Below the pieces are notes generated by a model. It was given only the letters and a program-made list of their open reading frames with translations. It ran no database searches and was not told the DNA's origin. Position numbers and translations under genes: made by a program. DNA of 64,000 nt from Eretmocerus hayati (lineage: Eukaryota; Arthropoda; Insecta; Hymenoptera; Aphelinidae), in assembly GCA_029851415.1 (NCBI GenBank), contig CM056742.1, forward strand, positions 95,958,976-96,022,975, given 5' to 3'. Shown piece by piece: positions 1 to 11,432 of the stretch (position 1 is its first letter; each line of letters begins with the position of its first letter).

Positions 1-10
1 TGCTGATCTC

Positions 11-439
11 GTGGAACAAAAGCGCATGTGTATCAACTGCTTACGTTCAAATCATTATCTCAAAGACTGTAAGTCTAAAAACCGTGGTTCAATTTGCAAA
101 GGTGCTCATCATACAAAGTTGCGCACTGGTGTTTATACGAAGAAACCCGAGAATAAGACGGATGGATCGGGTAAAGCGTCCACTTCGTCTCCAAAGATTG
201 TCGCTAATACAGCGATAGTTGGGAGAACTTGTTTGCTCGCAACTGCCCGCGTGATATTGGAATCTCCATCGGGGGAATCACTTGAAGTTAGAGCACTTAT
301 TGATCCGGGGGCAGAACGATCATTCTTGACAGAGCGAGTAGCTCATGCCTTATGCTTGCTATTAACAAAAATTTCACAAGATGTAACTTTCCTTGGGGGG
401 TGGGGGAAGCTGGGCTCACTGGACGCTCAGAAGCTTTGA
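11..439 (+). pseudogene. BEL gag C-terminus (zinc knuckles) and aspartic protease start
   Basis: The 142-residue ORF opens with a cysteine/histidine cluster (CINCLRSNHYLKDC, then CKGAHH), the zinc-knuckle pattern at the end of BEL gag that binds RNA during particle assembly. The protease active-site region follows near residues 95-110 as ALIDPGAERSFLTERVA. In active BEL proteases the motif is ALLDSGS-like, so the catalytic D-S/T-G reads D-P-G here, suggesting loss of function. The ORF ends in a run of glycine codons where the frame is lost. The true start lies upstream of the window. Confidence 0.75.
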
Positions 440-1321
440 TGCACTTCCGATGACCTCCAACTTGAATTCTTAGTTCTCATTTTGGATGAGACCACTCATG
501 TTCTACCAGCTAGCAGAGTCGATGTAAGCTCTTGCACCCATTTGAGACACCTTCAACTGGCCGATCCTAATTTTACGTCACCGCAAGAAATTGATTGTGT
601 ATTAACTGCTGATGTTTATGCATCAATTATTTTACCAGGTTTGAGGCAGGGCTAGATTAATGGCCCTGTGGCGCAAAATTCAGTGTTTGGTTGGTTTATC
701 ACTGGTAACACTAACTCGTCTGAACCTAGTTCAACGTCATCTTGTAGTGCCTTTCATGTTGCCCTCTTTGATCCCTCATCAGAAAACCTTCGAAAATTCT
801 GGGAAGTAGAGGAACTTCCTCATCCTCCAAAACCGGTGTCCCCCGATGACCAATATTGTAAGGAATATTTCAAGTCCTTGGTGTCCTCCACACCAGAAGG
901 GCGTATTATTGTTCGCTTGCCATTTAAACGAGATGTTGAGATTCCTGATTTTTCCGATTCGAGGGACATTGCTGCTGCCTGCTTGCTACGATCGGAACGC
1001 AAACGCCAGCGCGATCAACATCTCGACGCTGCGTACACGGGCTTCATGAAGGAATACGGGGAACTTGGACATATGCAGCTTGCTGAGGAGACTAGTCGAC
1101 CGAAGGTCTACTTGCCATACCATCCAGTTTTTCGGCGTGAAACGAACAAGGTAAGATCAGTATTCAACGCATCACAACGTGGAGGTAATGGATATTGTAT
1201 CAATGATTTTTCACTCCCTGGCCCAAACTCCAAAAGGATATCACCCACGTCATTATGTGCTGGAGATTTTTCAAATTCGTATTCGTCACCGGTATCGTTG
1301 AAATGTTTCGGCAGGTATTGA
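440..1321 (+). pseudogene. BEL protease-RT linker and RT N-terminus
   Basis: The frame corresponds to HLQLADPNF and VAQNSVFGWFITG, the conserved BEL segment between protease and reverse transcriptase. It continues to FWEVEELPHPP and then the RT entry YLPYHPVFRRETNKVR with the FNAS box. An in-frame TAG near 653-655 replaces the AAG present in copy B. The longest open piece is 668-1321 (217 codons). The function would have been priming and elongating cDNA in the cytoplasmic particle. The piece is now non-functional. Confidence 0.75.
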
Positions 1322-1890
1322 TTCATCCGGACGATTCTGACTGGCAATGGATCGTGTCGAGGGATAATCGTTCCTCAAAAATTCTTGATTTTACCTTGCT
1401 CACCATAACATATGGAACTACTTGTGCGCCATTTCTCACACTCAGAGTCTTGATTCATCTAGCTCAAACGTATGGCGAAGAATTTCCACTTGCTGCAAAA
1501 ATCCTGCTTTTGTTGAGCTAAGTCGACAATATTTTTGGAAGGGGAGATACCTTGAAAATTGACATCGAATCTCGTGATGAACTGATTGCTATGTTACAAC
1601 GTGCACTCATTCCACTTGGGAAATAGGCTGCGAATAATGCTGAGATATTACAAGGACTGAACACGGAAGCTGAGACTGAGGTTTCGGTAAACATTGAAGA
1701 TGTTGTGTCAACTTTGGGAATAAAATGGTCCACAACATCGGAAGAGTTCTTTTTCAAAGTAGACATGCCGACTGAATCAACATGCGCAACGAAGCGAATT
1801 GTTCTCTCTGAAGTTTCACGGTTATTTGATCCGCTCGGCTGGCTCGCTCCTGTGTCAGTTCAGTGTAAAATTCTCCTCCAGAAATTTTAG
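1255..1890 (+). pseudogene. BEL reverse transcriptase palm and thumb, broken at YVDD
   Basis: Pieces at 1255-1521 and 1705-1890 carry the remaining RT. The catalytic YVDD box reads stop-V-D-N followed by IFGRGDT: TAA at 1519-1521 replaces the tyrosine codon and the second aspartate is asparagine. A TAG at 1624-1626 replaces the tryptophan codon of copy B. The later segment contains SRLFDPLGWLAPV, a hallmark of BEL RT, and ends with TAG at 1888-1890. The stops at 1519 and 1888 are shared with copy B; the one at 1624 is not. Confidence 0.75.
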
Positions 1891-1929
1891 TTAGCTGAAA
1901 TTGACTGGGATACACCACTTGATGGCAAA

Positions 1930-2616
1930 TTGCTCGAAGAACGGCTTGCACTTCGTGAGCAGATTCCGAGCTTGAATTCGATTAGAATCCCTCGATGGCT
2001 ACAAACAAGTTCGGGCACAAATTGGGTGTTACACGGGTTCGCCTATGCGTCAAGCGCAGCTCATGCCACTGCGATTCACCTCGTCATTCCAAGTCACTCG
2101 TCAGTTGTATTGATGTCGAAAAATCACGTTGCTCCCACGAAGACATCATGCGTACCACGATTGGAGCTTCGTGCAGCCGTTCTATCAGTACACTTGGTTG
2201 ATCATGTACATTGACACCTCCAAAATCAAGCAACGAGGATTTTTTGTTGGTCAGATTCAAAAACAACTCTCGATTGGCTGGCGGGTGAGCCGATACGCTG
2301 GGTAACTTTTGTAGCCAATAGGGTTAGCGAGATTCAAACGTCTCTACCTTCAGCAAAATGGTGGTACGTTCCTACGAATGAAAATCTAGCTGACCTCGCA
2401 ACTCGGGGAGAGACGCTCGAGGATTTGAGAAATTCGAGTCTATGGTGGCACGGCCCCCAATGGATTACGGCGGGAGAGCCTTTATGGCCATCGCAAAACA
2501 ACGTCGACCCAGATGAAATCTTGGAGGTCCGCGTCCACGTTGTGTTTGAAGATCAGAAAGACTCGTTTGTTCTTGAGCCACTTGAAAAATTCTCGTCTTT
2601 TTCAAAAATGGACTGA
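1930..2616 (+). pseudogene. BEL RNase H domain
   Basis: The segment matches copy B's open RNase H region: HGFAYASSAAHA (an A-D-A-S motif degraded to A-Y-A-S), PRLELRAAVL, then WSDSKTTLDWLAG and the FVANRV box. RNase H removes the RNA strand of the hybrid during reverse transcription. A TGA at 2212-2214 interrupts this copy where copy B has CGA. A second TGA at 2614-2616 is present in both copies. Loss of the first catalytic aspartate adds to the evidence that this copy is dead. Confidence 0.72.
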
Positions 2617-3296
2617 ATTGTTGCATATATTCTCAGATGGAAGATGAACGCTTCACTCGCCCGTCACAAACGCAGAAACGGTTACCTCACGCGACCAGAG
2701 TTACTTACGGGGAAAGATACAATTGTCAAGGCTATTCAAAGGTATCATTCTGCAAAAGAAATCCGATCCATGGAAACTCAAGGTGAACTGCCTTCATTCA
2801 GTTATTTTCGACGTCTCCTTCCATTTTTCTGCCCACAAGGACTTCTTCGGGTGGGCGGCCGGTCGCAACTTCATCGTTGTCATACAATGAAATTCTTCCG
2901 ATCATCTTGCCAAACAATTCAGTCATCGTACGTAGACTCGTCCAAGAACTTCACAGGAACTCACTTCATGGTAACAATCAGCTCATGTTGAGTCACCTTT
3001 TTCGCTGGGCGTGGATTCCGCGAGTTGTTCGGCTAGTTCAAGGTGTCACACGCGAGTGTGTGGACTGTGCACGTTTCGCGGCCAGACTATTAGTACAACA
3101 AATGGCACCTCTTCCAGCTGTCAGACTTGAACCTAGGATGCCATTCGAGGCTGTTGGAATTGATTTTGCTGGACCTATTTCAATGTTATTCTCGCGTGCT
3201 CGAGGTGCAAGATCCGTTAAAGGCTATTTTGCCATATTTATTTGTATGTGCACTATAGCTATCCACATTCGAGTGGTCACAGACCTTACTGCCTAA
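2617..3296 (+). pseudogene. BEL integrase zinc-binding region and start of catalytic core
   Basis: After the stop at 2614 the frame resumes with IVAYILRWKM, RPELLTGKD, the LLRVGGR box and LPNNSVIVRRLVQELHRN, ending in a histidine/cysteine zinc-binding region (C-V-D-C). GIDFAGPIS follows and supplies the first catalytic aspartate of the integrase DDE triad. The frame ends at TAA 3294-3296, where the family has a glutamate codon. Integrase inserts the cDNA into the host chromosome. The stop is shared with copy B. Confidence 0.78.
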
Positions 3297-3812
3297 GCTT
3301 TCCTCGCTGTTCTCCAACGGCTCATCTCAGGACGAGGTCGGTGCTCGAATGTGTACTGTGACAATACAACAAATTTCACTGGTGCCAGTAGAGAACTCAA
3401 ACAACTTTTCCGGAATACGTCATCTTTCACGGATGAAATAGCTGCATTGTTAGCGAAAAAAGAAGTAACTTGGCATTTTTCTTCCCCTCGCGCGCCTCAT
3501 TTTGTCGGACTCTGGGAAGCTGCAGTGAAAAGCTTCAAATATTACTTGGAGCGAGTTGCGGGAGACTCAATTTTGACTTATGGAGAATTTTCCACCCTCA
3601 CGTCTCAGATAGAAAATTGTTTAATTTCTAGACCATTCAGTCCTCTCAGTTCGGATAGCACTGACCTCGTTGCGTTAACTCCGGGACATTTGATTACTGG
3701 TCGCTCAATGTCTGCTATCCCAGAGCCATTTGACAACATTGATCTTACACGTTCTGTTACCTCTAGATCAGACCAAATCCAAATCATGAGGAACAACTTC
3801 TGGGCCAGATGA
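3297..3812 (+). pseudogene. BEL integrase catalytic core
   Basis: The frame continues directly past the TAA as AFLAVLQRLISGRGRCSN, then VYCDNTTNFTGASREL (second catalytic D; the family has SDNGTNF) and HFVGLWEAAVKSF (catalytic E). LISRPFSPLSSD and LTPGHLITGR are conserved BEL integrase blocks. The TGA at 3810-3812 replaces the TGG codon of copy B. All three catalytic acids are readable, but the protein cannot be made in one piece. Confidence 0.8.
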
Positions 3813-4326
3813 AAGAAAGAGGTACTCCACCATTACCAAAAATGAGCGAAATGGCTCAACACCACCGAGCCGTTGAGAGTGGATGACGTCGTGCTTATCA
3901 AGGATGAACTTACACCACCAACCAAATGGCCTCCGGCTCGGTTTATTGCACTGCATCCTGGAAGTGATGGACTAGTTCGAGTGGTCGGCCTCCAGACAGC
4001 CAATTCCACCTGCACTCGAGCTCTTTGCAAACTCATCAAATTGCTCACCGCGCCCGAAGAACGTGGGGACGTTGACGGCGCACAAGATCCAGCTGAAAAA
4101 AATGATTCTGATTGACATCCGCGAATCATTCGACAACGCACTACACAACTTCCTCGCCTCGCGTAATACCCGCGAGAATATCTCGTCCGACGATCTGCGT
4201 TTTCTCATTGTCTCTTCCATCGAACCTCCAAGTAGAATCACGTTAATAATGGATCATTCAGTGGCGGAGGCTGATACTCGAAGGCGCGTAGCTGAAGAGA
4301 TCAGCCTAGTCCTTCACCCTCATTGA
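3813..4326 (+). pseudogene. BEL integrase C-terminal domain and tail
   Basis: The segment VDDVVLIKDELTPPTKWPPARF with HPGSDGLVRVV and LCKLIKLL is the DNA-binding C-terminal domain found at the end of BEL Pol. The frame terminates at 4113-4115. The following 200 bases are collinear with copy B up to about 4257, where copy B is truncated, so they belong to the 3' untranslated part of the element. Confidence 0.75.
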
Positions 4327-4329
4327 ATT

Positions 4330-4811
4330 GTTATAATTTAGAGTCTTTTGAAGGAGTGCGATTCTTCATTGGTATTGTCTCACCCGCATAATTGAGCCTT
4401 GAATGTGACTAGTGTCACTTTTGATTGTATAGCGTTGCCTTCGGTCCGAAACTGTAGGGACTTGTAGTGAGCGCACCGAGTTCTTTTCGTCTTGTTTGCT
4501 TGTTAATCTTTGTTTTTTCCGTTTAAACTTGAAGTTCAATCAATTAGTGATTCTGTTGAATAAATTCGAATATTTATATTGAGTTCGACTTTTTGCCTTT
4601 ACATATTGTGTCTCAATTTGTTGAAGTTCACCAACTAGGATGATTTGAATATTCCAGTTAATCCAAATTTTGATTAAAGTAACTTCATTTTTATACCTCA
4701 AGTTCACTCGAATATATCGCTTGCCCTTTGCATATTTACTAGTCACTTGAATGCTGTTTCTGCGAATTTTTTGGCTTTCTTACTTGCCCAGAGCAAGCAG
4801 AAGGGGCGGTA
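4330..4811 (+). other. BEL A 3' untranslated region with purine-rich tract
   Basis: This AT-rich stretch has no coding sequence and links the integrase end to the probable 3' LTR. It ends with the purine-rich AGAAGGGGCGG (4799-4809), the kind of polypurine tract that primes plus-strand DNA synthesis immediately upstream of a 3' LTR. The LTR would then start with TGTTCGTG. Without the 5' LTR in the window this assignment is inference. Confidence 0.5.
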
Positions 4812-5321
4812 TGTTCGTGTGCGCGCGAGCATTTGAACTTCATGCCTATATATTAGAGCCTGCTCGATGTGAAATGCTCGGTCGTTGCCATTACTCTCCT
4901 TATTCTCGCATGATTGATGGTTGTCACCTCATTGACCAAAACTGTATCGGCTGACCAGTGCAACGACCGAGGAATCTCACGTCGAGCTGTGCTCATTGCT
5001 CGGCTCGCGTCAGTTAGCCATCGGTCTGTGGAGCTTGCAAGATGTGCAGCTCTAGCGTCGTCGCGCCCGAGTATCTATCTCGCTTCGATGCTCGCCCGCG
5101 ACAAGTAGTTTTTCTCTCTTGATTCTTCCCCGCGCCGCGCAAGCTATTCTCCGCGATTCTCATCTTTTTTACCCTCTGTTCTTACACCTATTTTTCAGGA
5201 TATAGTGATACCTTCTTCTCATTATGTCTCGTGAGTGTTATTTGTGCACCCTTTTCTTTTTCCCACGATTTCTCCACACTAGAATGGGCTCCGAGGTTCC
5301 GTCAGAACACCTCGCCCCAAC
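4812..5321 (+). repeat. probable 3' LTR of BEL A
   Basis: It begins with TGTTCGTGTGCGCG right after the polypurine-like tract and ends near CCCCAACA, giving the usual TG...CA termini and about 510 bp, a normal BEL LTR size. A TATATATTAG motif around 4848 could be the U3 promoter element. The next bases are the 3' tail of a LINE on the other strand, so the right boundary rests on that junction and the CA ending. No partner LTR is visible for comparison. Confidence 0.5.
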
Positions 5322-5631
5322 AGACTGATTGATTGACTAATTTATTGAGAGCGGGGGGAATGTTCCCCATTTGCTCATTAAGCTTATTACACTTGAGTTA
5401 CATCATAATAATTTAAATGAACTGGTGGTAAAAGAAAGTGTACAGCACTGATATTGATAAAGGTTAAGTAACTGGAGGAGATGTTCTATATAAGGTATAC
5501 CATCACAAGAAATTACATTTGAATCGCAAGTAACAGTCCCAATTTGTGAGGAGAGTCGAATTTGTCCTCAAATGTTGGTTTCTGAGGCGTGGTTGAATTC
5601 CGCGAGTGTATTCGGGCACTAACTCATGTTC

Positions 5632-7521
5632 TCACAGATTATCATTCATTGAATGGAGCAAAAGCTTCAAGGAGACTGGGGGGTATGGCGGTGATTTGCT
5701 CACGCTTTGCACGAGTAAACCACTCACTTCTATCTTTCTCAACTTGTTGTTTGAGTATGATTTTATTATTTGGCCAGGAAGTAGGTCATCAAGGTCGATT
5801 GGTGGGATTGTGGTGAGGAAGCGAGCAGAGGCGATAGCAAACGATTGTTTGAGTGTCTCAGTGCGGGGTGTAGGGTGCATGAGCTTTGGCTCGTTTCCTC
5901 GCTCAGACTGTCTGAGGTTTGGCCAATCTTGAGTACGCATCAAGCGCAGGCGAAGGTATAGGGGAAGACCTGTTTTTAGAATGGGAACTGCTAGCGAGGC
6001 CATGAGATATTCACCTCGTTTCTCAACTGATAGCCATCCCGAAGCAAGACGGTAGGGCGTGACGTGTTCTCTCCAAGGGATTTTGCCGTAGACGTATCTG
6101 ACACAGAGGTTCAGAAGTCTTTGAAAATTCAGGCCTCGGCCCTTTTCAAGGCCTGTAAGGAGGATTGCAGAGGAGTTAAAATGAGAGGGAACGAGACTTT
6201 GCGTGAGATGCTGACGAAGCATACGGGGTGAAGCCTGACCAAGCACACGGAGTGTGTACAAGGCGCCACGGACTTTCTTAGATAGCTAATTGATTTGGAG
6301 CTCCCAATTCAAATCAGGTGACACCACCACTCCCAGGATCTTCATTTGTGACGAATAGGGTAGAGGTATGCCAGCAAGGTTGACAAACGGGACTTGATTG
6401 GTTTTCAACGCTGTATTGTAGAAGGTACTGCCCAGAATCATAGCTTCAGTTCTGCTAGTATTGAGAGTTAGTTCATCTTCAATTGCATATTTTGCCACGG
6501 AGCATGCATCCAGAGTTATGAGGGTGACCTTATCCGCTATGTCAGATGGTGAGGCGTGAAGGTATATATAGGGCTCATCAGCAAAGATTTTGTGACGGGA
6601 ATGGCGAAGTACTTTCGCCAGGTCATTGATGAAGACTAGGAAGAGTAAAGGTCCGAGCACGCTCCCTTGAGGTACTCCGGCATTAATTAGTAACCACTCG
6701 GGGTGAGTCCCATTCTCTCGACGGACCGATTGAGTTCTATGGAGGAGGTAGCTTGCGAACCAGCATATAACGCGATCCGAGCAACCAATTTGGCGAAGTT
6801 TGCGGAGTAAAATGAGGTGCGAGATTGTGTCGAAAGCTTTCGAAAAGTCTAATAATATTAGGACCGTCACTATGCGTTAGTCAATCGCGACGCGCACATC
6901 TTCGAGGATGCCGAGAAGGGAAGTTCGAGTAGAGTGGTGTGCATGAAAACCAGATTGGTGTGGGTCTATGAGATCGTGGGTGGTAAGATGGGTCATCAAC
7001 TGGTGGTACACTATTCGTTTGAGCAGCTTAGAGAGCTCAGGTAATTGGGCAATGGGGCGTGTATCTGTTGGTGACTTGGGTGCTGCAACTTTGGGAAGTG
7101 GTATGATGGATGGCTGTTTCCAATTACACGAAGAGTGGTTCGTTGCGAATGAGTCATTGAAGATCTTCAAGAGAGGGGCTTTCAGAGCAGGATATGCCAG
7201 GCTAGTCATGGTGGACGAGATTTCGTCAACTCCTTGGCCCTTGGATTTTGAGGCGACGAAGGCTCGATCTAACGCTTCCATGCTCACCGGCTCAAGGTCA
7301 AAAATTGGTGTGTTTGCAGGCATAGGCATAGAGCATACTGACTCGATTTTGGCGTCGGTTAGAGGATGGTGGTCAGTTGTGACCGACGCAAAATGTTTGT
7401 TCAGGGATTGGCTGCTGAATAGTGAGAGTGGAGAAGGAAGCTGATTTGAGGCAACACCAAATCTGCGGAGCTCACGACAGCGTGATTTCGCGTCAGGAGC
7501 AGTAGTAATTTTATGCTTCAT
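5632..7521 (-). pseudogene. LINE A reverse transcriptase
   Basis: Three minus-strand ORFs (7521-6877, 6870-6286, 6261-5632) carry consecutive RT blocks: IIPLPKVAAPKSPTDTRPIA, LLDFSKAFDTISH, NAGVPQGSVLGPLLF and a final cysteine-rich thumb with RLLNLCVRYVYG. The catalytic FADD box reads FADE, removing an essential aspartate. Stop codons separate the pieces. The enzyme would have copied its own RNA at a nicked chromosomal site in the nucleus. Family assignment to Jockey/R1-like is by motif style and is not exact. Confidence 0.85.
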
Positions 7522-7937
7522 GTATGTGTATTTAGCATGGTCAAGAGCTGATTTGGTACAGGCACGAGCTTCGCGGTACTGTTGATGTAGTAACGGCGAT
7601 CGACAGCGACGGGCACGCAGTCTCTCTGGGCCATGGAGCGCCTTAAATCAGCATTCACCCAAGGTTTTTGAGAAACGAAAATGGTAAGAAAGATTCTTGG
7701 TGAAAGCTGATCAAATGCGCCAAGCGTGGATCTCGTCAAAGTGGCCACTGCTCCGTCAATTTGACAGGTACTTGGTATGGTTTGCCCAAGGAAGGGTGGA
7801 AGAGATTTTGGTTGATGTGAGCTATTTACAAGGAGATTTGGGGATGGGGGCATATGTACACGGGGGAAGAAGCTGAAGATTTGACGTGGGAATGTTTGAT
7901 CTTCGAGGGAAGTATCGCTTCGAGGGTCTGAAGGCAT
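7518..7937 (-). pseudogene. LINE A endonuclease-RT linker
   Basis: The 139-codon ORF ends with KPWVNADLRRSMAQRD, which matches the conserved W-(I/V)-N-x-(E/D)-(L/I)-R-x-x-M segment that sits between the endonuclease and RT of Jockey-like LINEs. DGAVATLTRSTLGAFDQL upstream is the preceding helix. No endonuclease residues remain before it. Confidence 0.6.
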
Positions 7938-7984
7938 GCAATTGCTTTGTTGTTTTCAGTGGAAGTACCGTCTTCTCGACTCAC

Positions 7985-8140
7985 ACCCTCTACTGGCTCC
8001 TAGGCTGTGTACAAGGATACGCCTTGTCAGCGCGTCCTCGCGGACTACTGACTTCTTACCGCTTCGGTGGAGTGGCAGCATTCCATCCAGTAGTCGAACC
8101 ATGTGCCTCCCAGGATCCAACCCTATGACGGGGCAGCATG
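7985..8140. repeat. fragment related to the 10996-11432 insertion
   Basis: Two blocks are shared with the insertion inside BEL B: GGATACGCC(T/C)TGTCAGCGCG and CGGACTACTGACTT, in the same order and on the same strand. This short piece abuts the truncated 3' end of BEL B at about 8141. It looks like a decayed copy of the same small mobile family. Confidence 0.5.
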
Positions 8141-8279
8141 ATCCATAACTAACGTGATTCTACTTGGAGGTACGATGGAAAAGACAATGAGAAATCGCAG
8201 ATCGTCGAACGAGATATTCTCGCGGGTGTTACGCGAGGCGAGGGAGTTGTGTAGTGCGTTGTCAGATGATTCGCGGATG

Positions 8280-9125
8280 TCAATCAGAATCATTTTCTTC
8301 AGCTGGATCTTGTGCGCCGTCAACGTCCTCACGTTCTTCAGGCTCGGTGGGCAATTTGATGAGCTTGCAAAGAGCTCGAGTGCAGGTAGAATTGGCTGTC
8401 TGGAGGTCGAATACTCGAACTAGTCCATCACTTCCAGGATGCAGTGCAGTGACCCGAGCCAAAGGCCATTTGGTTGGTGGTGTAAGTTCATCCTTGATGA
8501 GCACGATGTCGTCCACTCTCAACGGCTCGGTGGTGTTGAGCCATTTTGCTCGTTTTAAGTAATGGTGGAGTACCTCCTCCTTCCATCTGTCCCAGAAATT
8601 GTTCCTCATGATTTGGATTTGGTTCCATCTAGAGATAACAGAACGTGTTAGATCAATGTTGTCGAATGGCTCTGGGATAGCAGACATTGAGCGACCTTTA
8701 ATCGAATGTCCCGGAGTTAACGCAACGAGGTCAGCGTTATCCGTACTGAGAGGACCGATGGATCTAGAGTTCGAACAAGCTTCTATCTGAGACGTGAGGG
8801 TGGAAAATTCTCCATAAGTCAAAATTGAGTCTCCCACAACTCGCTTGAAGTGATATTTGAAGCTATCCACTGCAGCTTCCCAGAGTCCGCGAAAATGAGC
8901 CGCGCGAGGGGAAGAGAAATGCCAAGTTACTTCTTCTTCCGCTAACAATGCAGCTATTTCATTCGAGAAAGATGACGTTTCCCGGAAAAGTTGTCTGAAT
9001 TCTCTACTGGCACCAGTGAGATTTGCGGTACTGTCAGAGTACACATTCGAGCACCGACCTCGTCTTGAGAGGAACCGTTGGAATGCGGCGAAAAGCTTAG
9101 GCAGTAAGGTCTTTGGCCACTTCAA
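8280..9125 (-). pseudogene. BEL B integrase core and C-terminal domain
   Basis: The 281-codon ORF is the longest intact Pol piece of the family here. It reads FAAFQRFLSRRGRCSNVY, then a second catalytic motif YSDSTANL, HFRGLWEAAVDSF (catalytic E), LTPGHSIKGR and the C-terminal VDDIVLIKDELTPPTKWP. The upstream zinc-binding part is in another frame: relative to A, two bases are missing just before AFQRF, so the core cannot be joined to its first catalytic aspartate. Confidence 0.82.
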
Positions 9126-9770
9126 TGTGGATAGCTATAGTGCACATACAAATAAATATAGCGAAATAGCCTTTAATGGATCTTGCACCTCGAGCACGCG
9201 AGAATAAGACTGAAATAGGTCCAGCAAGATCAATTCCAACAGCCTCGAATGGCATCCTAGGTTCAAGTCTGACAGCTGGAAGAGGTGCCATTTGTTGTAC
9301 TAATAGTCTGGCCGCGAAACGTGCACAGTCCACACACTTGCGTGTGACACCTTGAACTAGCCGAACAACTCGCGGAATCCACGCCCAGCGAAGAAGGTGA
9401 CTTAACATGAGCTGATTGTTACCATTAAGTGAGTTCCTATGAAGTTTTTGGACAAGTCTACGTACGATGACTGAATTGTTTGGCAAGATGATCGGAAGAA
9501 TTTCATTGTATGACAACGATGAATTTTGCGACCGGCCGCCCACCCGAAGAAGTATTTGTGGGCAGAAAAATGGAAGAAGATGTCGAAAATAACTGAATGA
9601 AGGCAGTTCACCTTGAGTTTCCATGAATCGGATTTCTTTTGCAGAATGATACCTTTGAAAAGCCTTGAAAATTGCATTTTTCGCCGTAAGTAACTCTGGT
9701 CGCGTGAGGTAATCGTTTGTGCGTTCGTGACGGGCAAGTGAAGCGTTGATTTTCCATCTGAGAATATATG
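9097..9770 (-). pseudogene. BEL B integrase zinc-binding region with first catalytic D
   Basis: The ORF 9624-9097 contains LLRVGGRSQN, LPNNSVIVRRLVQKLHRN, the C-V-D-C pair, and GIDLAGPISV with the first catalytic aspartate, followed by IEVAKDLTA and TAA. The stop is at the same codon as in copy A. The upstream part to about 9770 continues in the same frame toward the TGA shared with A. Confidence 0.78.
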
Positions 9771-9777
9771 CAACAAT

Positions 9778-10464
9778 TCAGTCCATTTTTGAAAAAGACG
9801 AGAATTTTTCAAGTGGCTCAAGAACAAACGAGTCTTTCTGATCTTCAAACACAACGTGGACGCGGACCTCCAAGATTTCATCTGGGTCGACGTTGTTTTG
9901 CGATGGCCATAAAGGCTCTCCCGCCGTAATCCATTGGGGGCCGTGCCACCAAAGACTCGAATTTTTCAAATCCTCGACCGTCTCTCCCCGAGTTGTGAGG
10001 TCAGCTGGATTTTCATTCATAGGAACGTGAGACCATTTTGCTGAAGGTAGAGACGTTTGAAGCTCACTAACCCTATTGGCTACAAAAGTTACCCAGCGTA
10101 ACGGCTCACCCGCCAGCCAATCGAGAGTTGTTTTTGAATCCGACCAACGAAAAATCCTTGTTGCTTGATTTTGGAGGTGTCGATGTACATGATTAACCAA
10201 GTGTACTAATAAAACGGCTGCACAAAGCTCCAATCGTGGTACGCATAATGTCTTCGTGGGAGCAACGTGATTTTTTAACATCAATACAACTGACGAGTGA
10301 CTTGGAATGACGAGGTAAATCGCAGCGGCATAAGCTGCGCTTGACGCATCGGCGAACCCGTGTGACACCCAATTTGTGTCCGAACTTGTTTGTAGCCATC
10401 GAGGAATTCTAATCGAATGCAAGCTCGGAACCTGCTCACGAAGTGCAAGCCGTTCTTCGAGCAA
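9778..10464 (-). pseudogene. BEL B RNase H domain
   Basis: The 228-codon open stretch holds HGFADASSAAYAAAI (first catalytic D), VPRLELCAAVL (E), RWSDSKTTLDWLAG (D) and NENPADLTTRG, so the RNase H fold and its acidic residues are complete. It ends with the TGA at 9780-9778, present at the same codon in copy A. The upstream boundary is the shared TAG at 10506-10504. Confidence 0.8.
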
Positions 10465-10503
10465 TTTGCCATCAAGTGGTGTATCCCAGTCAATTTCAGC
10501 TAA

Positions 10504-10980
10504 CTAAAATTTCTGGAGGAGAATTTTACACTGAACTGACACAGGAGCGAGCCAGCCGAGCGGATCAAATAACCGTGAAACTTCAGAGAGAACAATTCGC
10601 TTCGTTGCGCATGTTGATTCAGTCGGCATGTCTACTTTGAAAAAGAACTCTTCCGAAGTTGTGGACCATTTTGATCCTGAAGTTGACGCGAAATCTTCAA
10701 TGTTTACCGAAACCTCAGACTCAGCTTCCGTGTTCAGTCCTTGTAATAACTCAGCATTATTCGCAGCCCATTTTCCAAGTGGAATGAGTGCACGTTGTAA
10801 CATACCAATCAGTTCATCACGAGAATCGATGTCAATTCTCAAGGTATCTCCCCCTCCGAAAATTCCGTCGACTTAGCTCAACAGAAGCAGGATTTTTGCG
10901 GCAAGTGGAAATTCTTCGCCATATGTTTCAGCTACATAGATCAAGACTCTGAGTGTGAGAAATGACGCACAAGCAATTCC
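10504..10980 (-). pseudogene. BEL B reverse transcriptase palm and thumb
   Basis: The minus strand reads through the RT box as stop-V-D-G-I-F-G-G-G-D-T: TAA at 10874-10872 replaces the tyrosine codon of YVDD and the second aspartate is glycine. ORF 10842-10504 follows with SRLFDPLGWLAPV and ends at TAG. Both lesions at codon level are at the positions seen in copy A. The upstream RT is cut by the insertion at 10996. Confidence 0.75.
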
Positions 10981-10995
10981 ATATGTTATGGTGAG

Positions 10996-11432
10996 GAATA
11001 TTGGCTTTTATACACCGGGTCCCTGACTTTCGGCTCAACCCCGGTTGCCCCCATGGGCGCGGGGCAGGGATACGCCCTGTCAGCGCGTCGGGTTGGGGGA
11101 TGACCAACACCGAGACAGGCTCGGTGATGGCTCAGTCCTCCGCCCGGACTACTGACTTTCGGGCACGGCCCCCAGCACAAGGCCGATGCCCACCCCTCGG
11201 TGGGGGGTTTTGGGACTCTTTTAGGCGTCCTGAGAGCCCAAAGAGTCCCTCGGGATGACGGATGAGTCTTACGGGCTCGCATTGTTATCGCCCGAAGGCG
11301 ATCCTAATTCGAGCTCCTAGACTCACCCACTCCCGTGGTGACGGATGGAGATGTGCGGTCTCCTCGCTCCGGCGGGCGGTAACTGGGGCCGGAGGGTCGT
11401 CACACCCTTGGACATGGTGTCCCCCTTGCGGT
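10996..11432. mobile_element. 437-bp GC-rich insertion with 15-bp target-site duplication
   Basis: The sequence ATATGTTATGGTGAG occurs at 10981-10995 and again at 11433-11447, whereas the corresponding site in BEL A contains it once. Everything between is absent from A. A 15-bp target duplication is typical of LINE/SINE insertion by target-primed reverse transcription. The insert is GC-rich and has no clear poly(A) tail or RT. Blocks shared with 7985-8140 suggest a repeated family. It could be a SINE or a fragment of a LINE 5' region. Orientation is not determined. Confidence 0.8.

Larger units (their letters stand above)
1..5321 (+). mobile_element. BEL/Pao LTR retrotransposon relic, copy A
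   Basis: Gag zinc knuckles, protease, reverse transcriptase, RNase H and integrase follow one another on the + strand in the BEL/Pao order, then a purine-rich tract and a probable 3' LTR. The 5' LTR and most of gag lie outside the window. The reading frame is broken by several nonsense codons and at least one frame change, so the copy is dead. A second copy of the same family lies inverted at 8141-12437. Several stop codons sit at identical positions in both copies. Confidence 0.88.
5322..7990 (-). mobile_element. LINE A (Jockey/R1-like), 5'-truncated
   Basis: On the minus strand the order is endonuclease-RT linker (7937-7518), RT fingers and palm (7521-6286), thumb (6261-5632) and a 3' tail at about 5322-5345 made of repeated TCAA/TTGA-type units, typical of non-LTR elements. 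Its 5' half (ORF1 and endonuclease) is missing, the usual result of incomplete target-primed reverse transcription. It lies between the BEL A LTR and the fragment next to BEL B. Confidence 0.8.
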